64,000 nt of DNA from Dyella kyungheensis (GTDB taxonomy: Bacteria; Pseudomonadota; Gammaproteobacteria; Xanthomonadales; Rhodanobacteraceae), in the NCBI RefSeq assembly GCF_016905005.1, contig NZ_JADIKC010000009.1, positions 1 through 64,000 on the forward strand, in the 5' to 3' direction. The position numbers were made by a program, and so were the translations under genes. How positions within the stretch are numbered: the first letter of the stretch is position 1; each line of letters begins with the position of its first letter. The notes below the pieces were generated by a model that ran no database searches, had not been told where the DNA came from, and was given only the letters and a program-made list of their open reading frames with translations. This document shows positions 62,700 to 64,000 of the stretch, piece after piece.

Positions 62700-64000
62700 C
62701 TAGCCGCCCCGCCGCGCATGACCGGGAAGCATGCCGATCAGCGTCGGCATCACCAGCAGCACCAACGGATACTGCAGCGCGAGTCCGGCGATGATCGCAA
62801 TGGCCAGCGGTTGCTGGACGCCCGCGCCCTGCCCCCAGGCCAGCGCCAACGGCAGCAAGGTGAGCATGGCGGCAAGCGTGGTCATGCTGATGGGACGCAG
62901 GCGGTCGCGGCTCGCCGCGCGCAATGCCTGCAAAGGCGGCAGTTGGCCTGACAGCGCGACGTACTCGGACACGTAGAAGATCGCCATCTCGGTGCCCATG
63001 CCGATGATCATCGTCATGCCCATCATCGCCGTGATGTTCAGGTCCACGCCGCACAGCCACAACGCAATGAACACCGCCGTGGCCGAGAACAGCGAGCAGC
63101 CCATCACCACGAGCGCGAGTCCGGCACGGCCGTACAGGAACAACAGCAGCACGAACTCCGCCACCAGCGCCAGCAGGAACACCTTGCCCAGGCCGAGGAA
63201 GGCGATCTGCTGTTGCTGGTAAAGGCCACCCAGTTCGTAGCGCGTATCCGCGTCGAGCATGCCCGGCTGCGCGAGCAGCTTCTTCACGTCAGCTACGGCG
63301 GCACCCATGCCGCGGCCCTCGATGCGGGCGGTGACGGCCACCATCTGTTGCAGGTTTTCGCGCGAAATCTGCGGCTGGCCATTCTCGCTGACGATCGTCG
63401 CCACCCGGCTCAGCGGAAACAGGTGGCCATCGGGCGCGCGCACCGGCAAGGCCAGCAGTTGTGGCAGCCGCCATTGCATCGCGTCGGGCATGCGGATGCG
63501 CACGCCCACGCTCTTGCTCGCCTGCGGCAACTGTGTCGCGACTACGCCGGTGAGCGCATGGCCGATCGCCTGCGTCACCGTGGCCACCGTCATGCCTTCG
63601 AGCGTGGCCTTGTCGGGGTCGATCTGCACATTCAGCGCATCGCCGGCCAGCTGCACGCCATCCTTGATTTCCACCACGCCCGGAACATCGGCGATGGCCT
63701 TGGCCACGCGTTGCGCCTGTGCGACCAGGGTGGCGGGATCGGCCGAATGCAACTTGATCTCGATCGGTTGCGGCACCGCGGTGAGATCGCCGATCAGATC
63801 CTCCATCAGCTGCGCCAGTTCCACCTCGACGCCGGGCACCTCGTGCTCGACATGCTCGCGCACGTCGCTCATCACCTCCTCGGTGGAGCGCGCATGACCC
63901 TGTTTGAGGCGAACGAAGAAATCGCCGTGATAGGACTGCCCGAGGTCGCCACCCAGGCCCGTGCCGAGACGGCGCGAGAACGTCTCCACCTCGGGCATCG
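62700..64000 (-). CDS. RND-family efflux pump, C-terminal part (5' end beyond window)
   Basis: The frame is open to the right edge, giving the last about 433 residues of a resistance-nodulation-division inner-membrane protein, closest to the heavy-metal (CusA/CzcA-like) branch. The porter domain is VEVELAQLMEDLIGDLTAVP with DVPGVVEIKDGVQLAGDALN, and the last membrane helices read LGLGKVFLLALVAEFVLLLF and MMGMTMIIGMGTEMAIFYVS, with the Met-rich MMGMTMIIGMG segment. The C-terminus is intact (PGHARRGG). Substrate and partners (adaptor, outer-membrane channel) lie outside the window. Confidence 0.88.
   Translation of the reverse strand, partial: MPEVETFSRRLGTGLGGDLGQSYHGDFFVRLKQGHARSTEEVMSDVREHVEHEVPGVEVELAQLMEDLIGDLTAVPQPIEIKLHSADPATLVAQAQRVAKAIADVPGVVEIKDGVQLAGDALNVQIDPDKATLEGMTVATVTQAIGHALTGVVATQLPQASKSVGVRIRMPDAMQWRLPQLLALPVRAPDGHLFPLSRVATIVSENGQPQISRENLQQMVAVTARIEGRGMGAAVADVKKLLAQPGMLDADTRYELGGLYQQQQIAFLGLGKVFLLALVAEFVLLLFLYGRAGLALVVMGCSLFSATAVFIALWLCGVDLNITAMMGMTMIIGMGTEMAIFYVSEYVALSGQLPPLQALRAASRDRLRPISMTTLAAMLTLLPLALAWGQGAGVQQPLAIAIIAGLALQYPLVLLVMPTLIGMLPGHARRGG

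Overview
This 64 kb window is GC-rich (roughly 63-65% by eye) chromosomal DNA from a gammaproteobacterium, most likely of the Xanthomonadales (Lysobacterales), family Rhodanobacteraceae (Dyella, Luteibacter or Rhodanobacter type). The clues are Xanthomonas/Caulobacter-type TonB-dependent receptors coupled to glycoside hydrolases, a YcgL gene, a FadL-type porin, and long GTAGGAGCGCACC-type palindromes, which I recall as common between Xanthomonadales genes. No species can be named from sequence alone. I saw no rRNA, tRNA or CRISPR array.

Layout. 1-1.7 kb: the tail of an IS30-family transposase and small membrane or secreted proteins. 1.9-14.0 kb: a LacI-controlled amino-sugar polysaccharide locus with glucokinase, GH20 hexosaminidase, a large TonB receptor, an APC permease, a GH2 exo-glucosaminidase-like enzyme and a LacI regulator. 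A perfect 16-bp palindrome sits upstream of the first gene. Oligosaccharides would enter through the receptor, be cut in the periplasm by GH20 and GH2, and be phosphorylated in the cytoplasm. 14-32 kb: mostly single genes, including a sulfotransferase-like protein, a GlxA-type regulator, Lrp, GST, an SGNH hydrolase, an unusual metallo-beta-lactamase-fold protein, an MCP, a flavin monooxygenase, a cupin, an SDR, a LysR regulator and a hybrid histidine kinase.

32-38.2 kb is the accessory part: a frameshifted membrane protein, ORFan proteins, an orphan HigA-like antitoxin, and six tiny ORFan genes in one orientation. Each of the six is followed within 5-17 nt of its stop by a related 20-27 nt hairpin repeat, which looks like a cassette array. 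38.4-44.8 kb holds a tight four-gene operon: a parallel beta-helix lipoprotein, a diheme cytochrome c, a TonB receptor and a coniferyl-aldehyde-dehydrogenase-like enzyme. The first two belong to a pair of families (TIGR03805/TIGR03806) whose function is unknown. This operon and the cassette-like array are my best candidates for undescribed biology.

44.8-64 kb: a FadL-type porin whose 3' end, terminator and flanking palindrome have been duplicated and have decayed; YcgL; a 1155-aa membrane-anchored ankyrin protein; a family 9 glycosyltransferase; a KefB/C-type antiporter; a LysR regulator divergent from a CMD/DUF4865/tautomerase operon; SoxR with a classical 19-bp-spacer promoter; HemB; an alpha/beta hydrolase; an acidic small protein coupled to a diguanylate cyclase; and the C-terminal part of an RND efflux pump running off the right edge.
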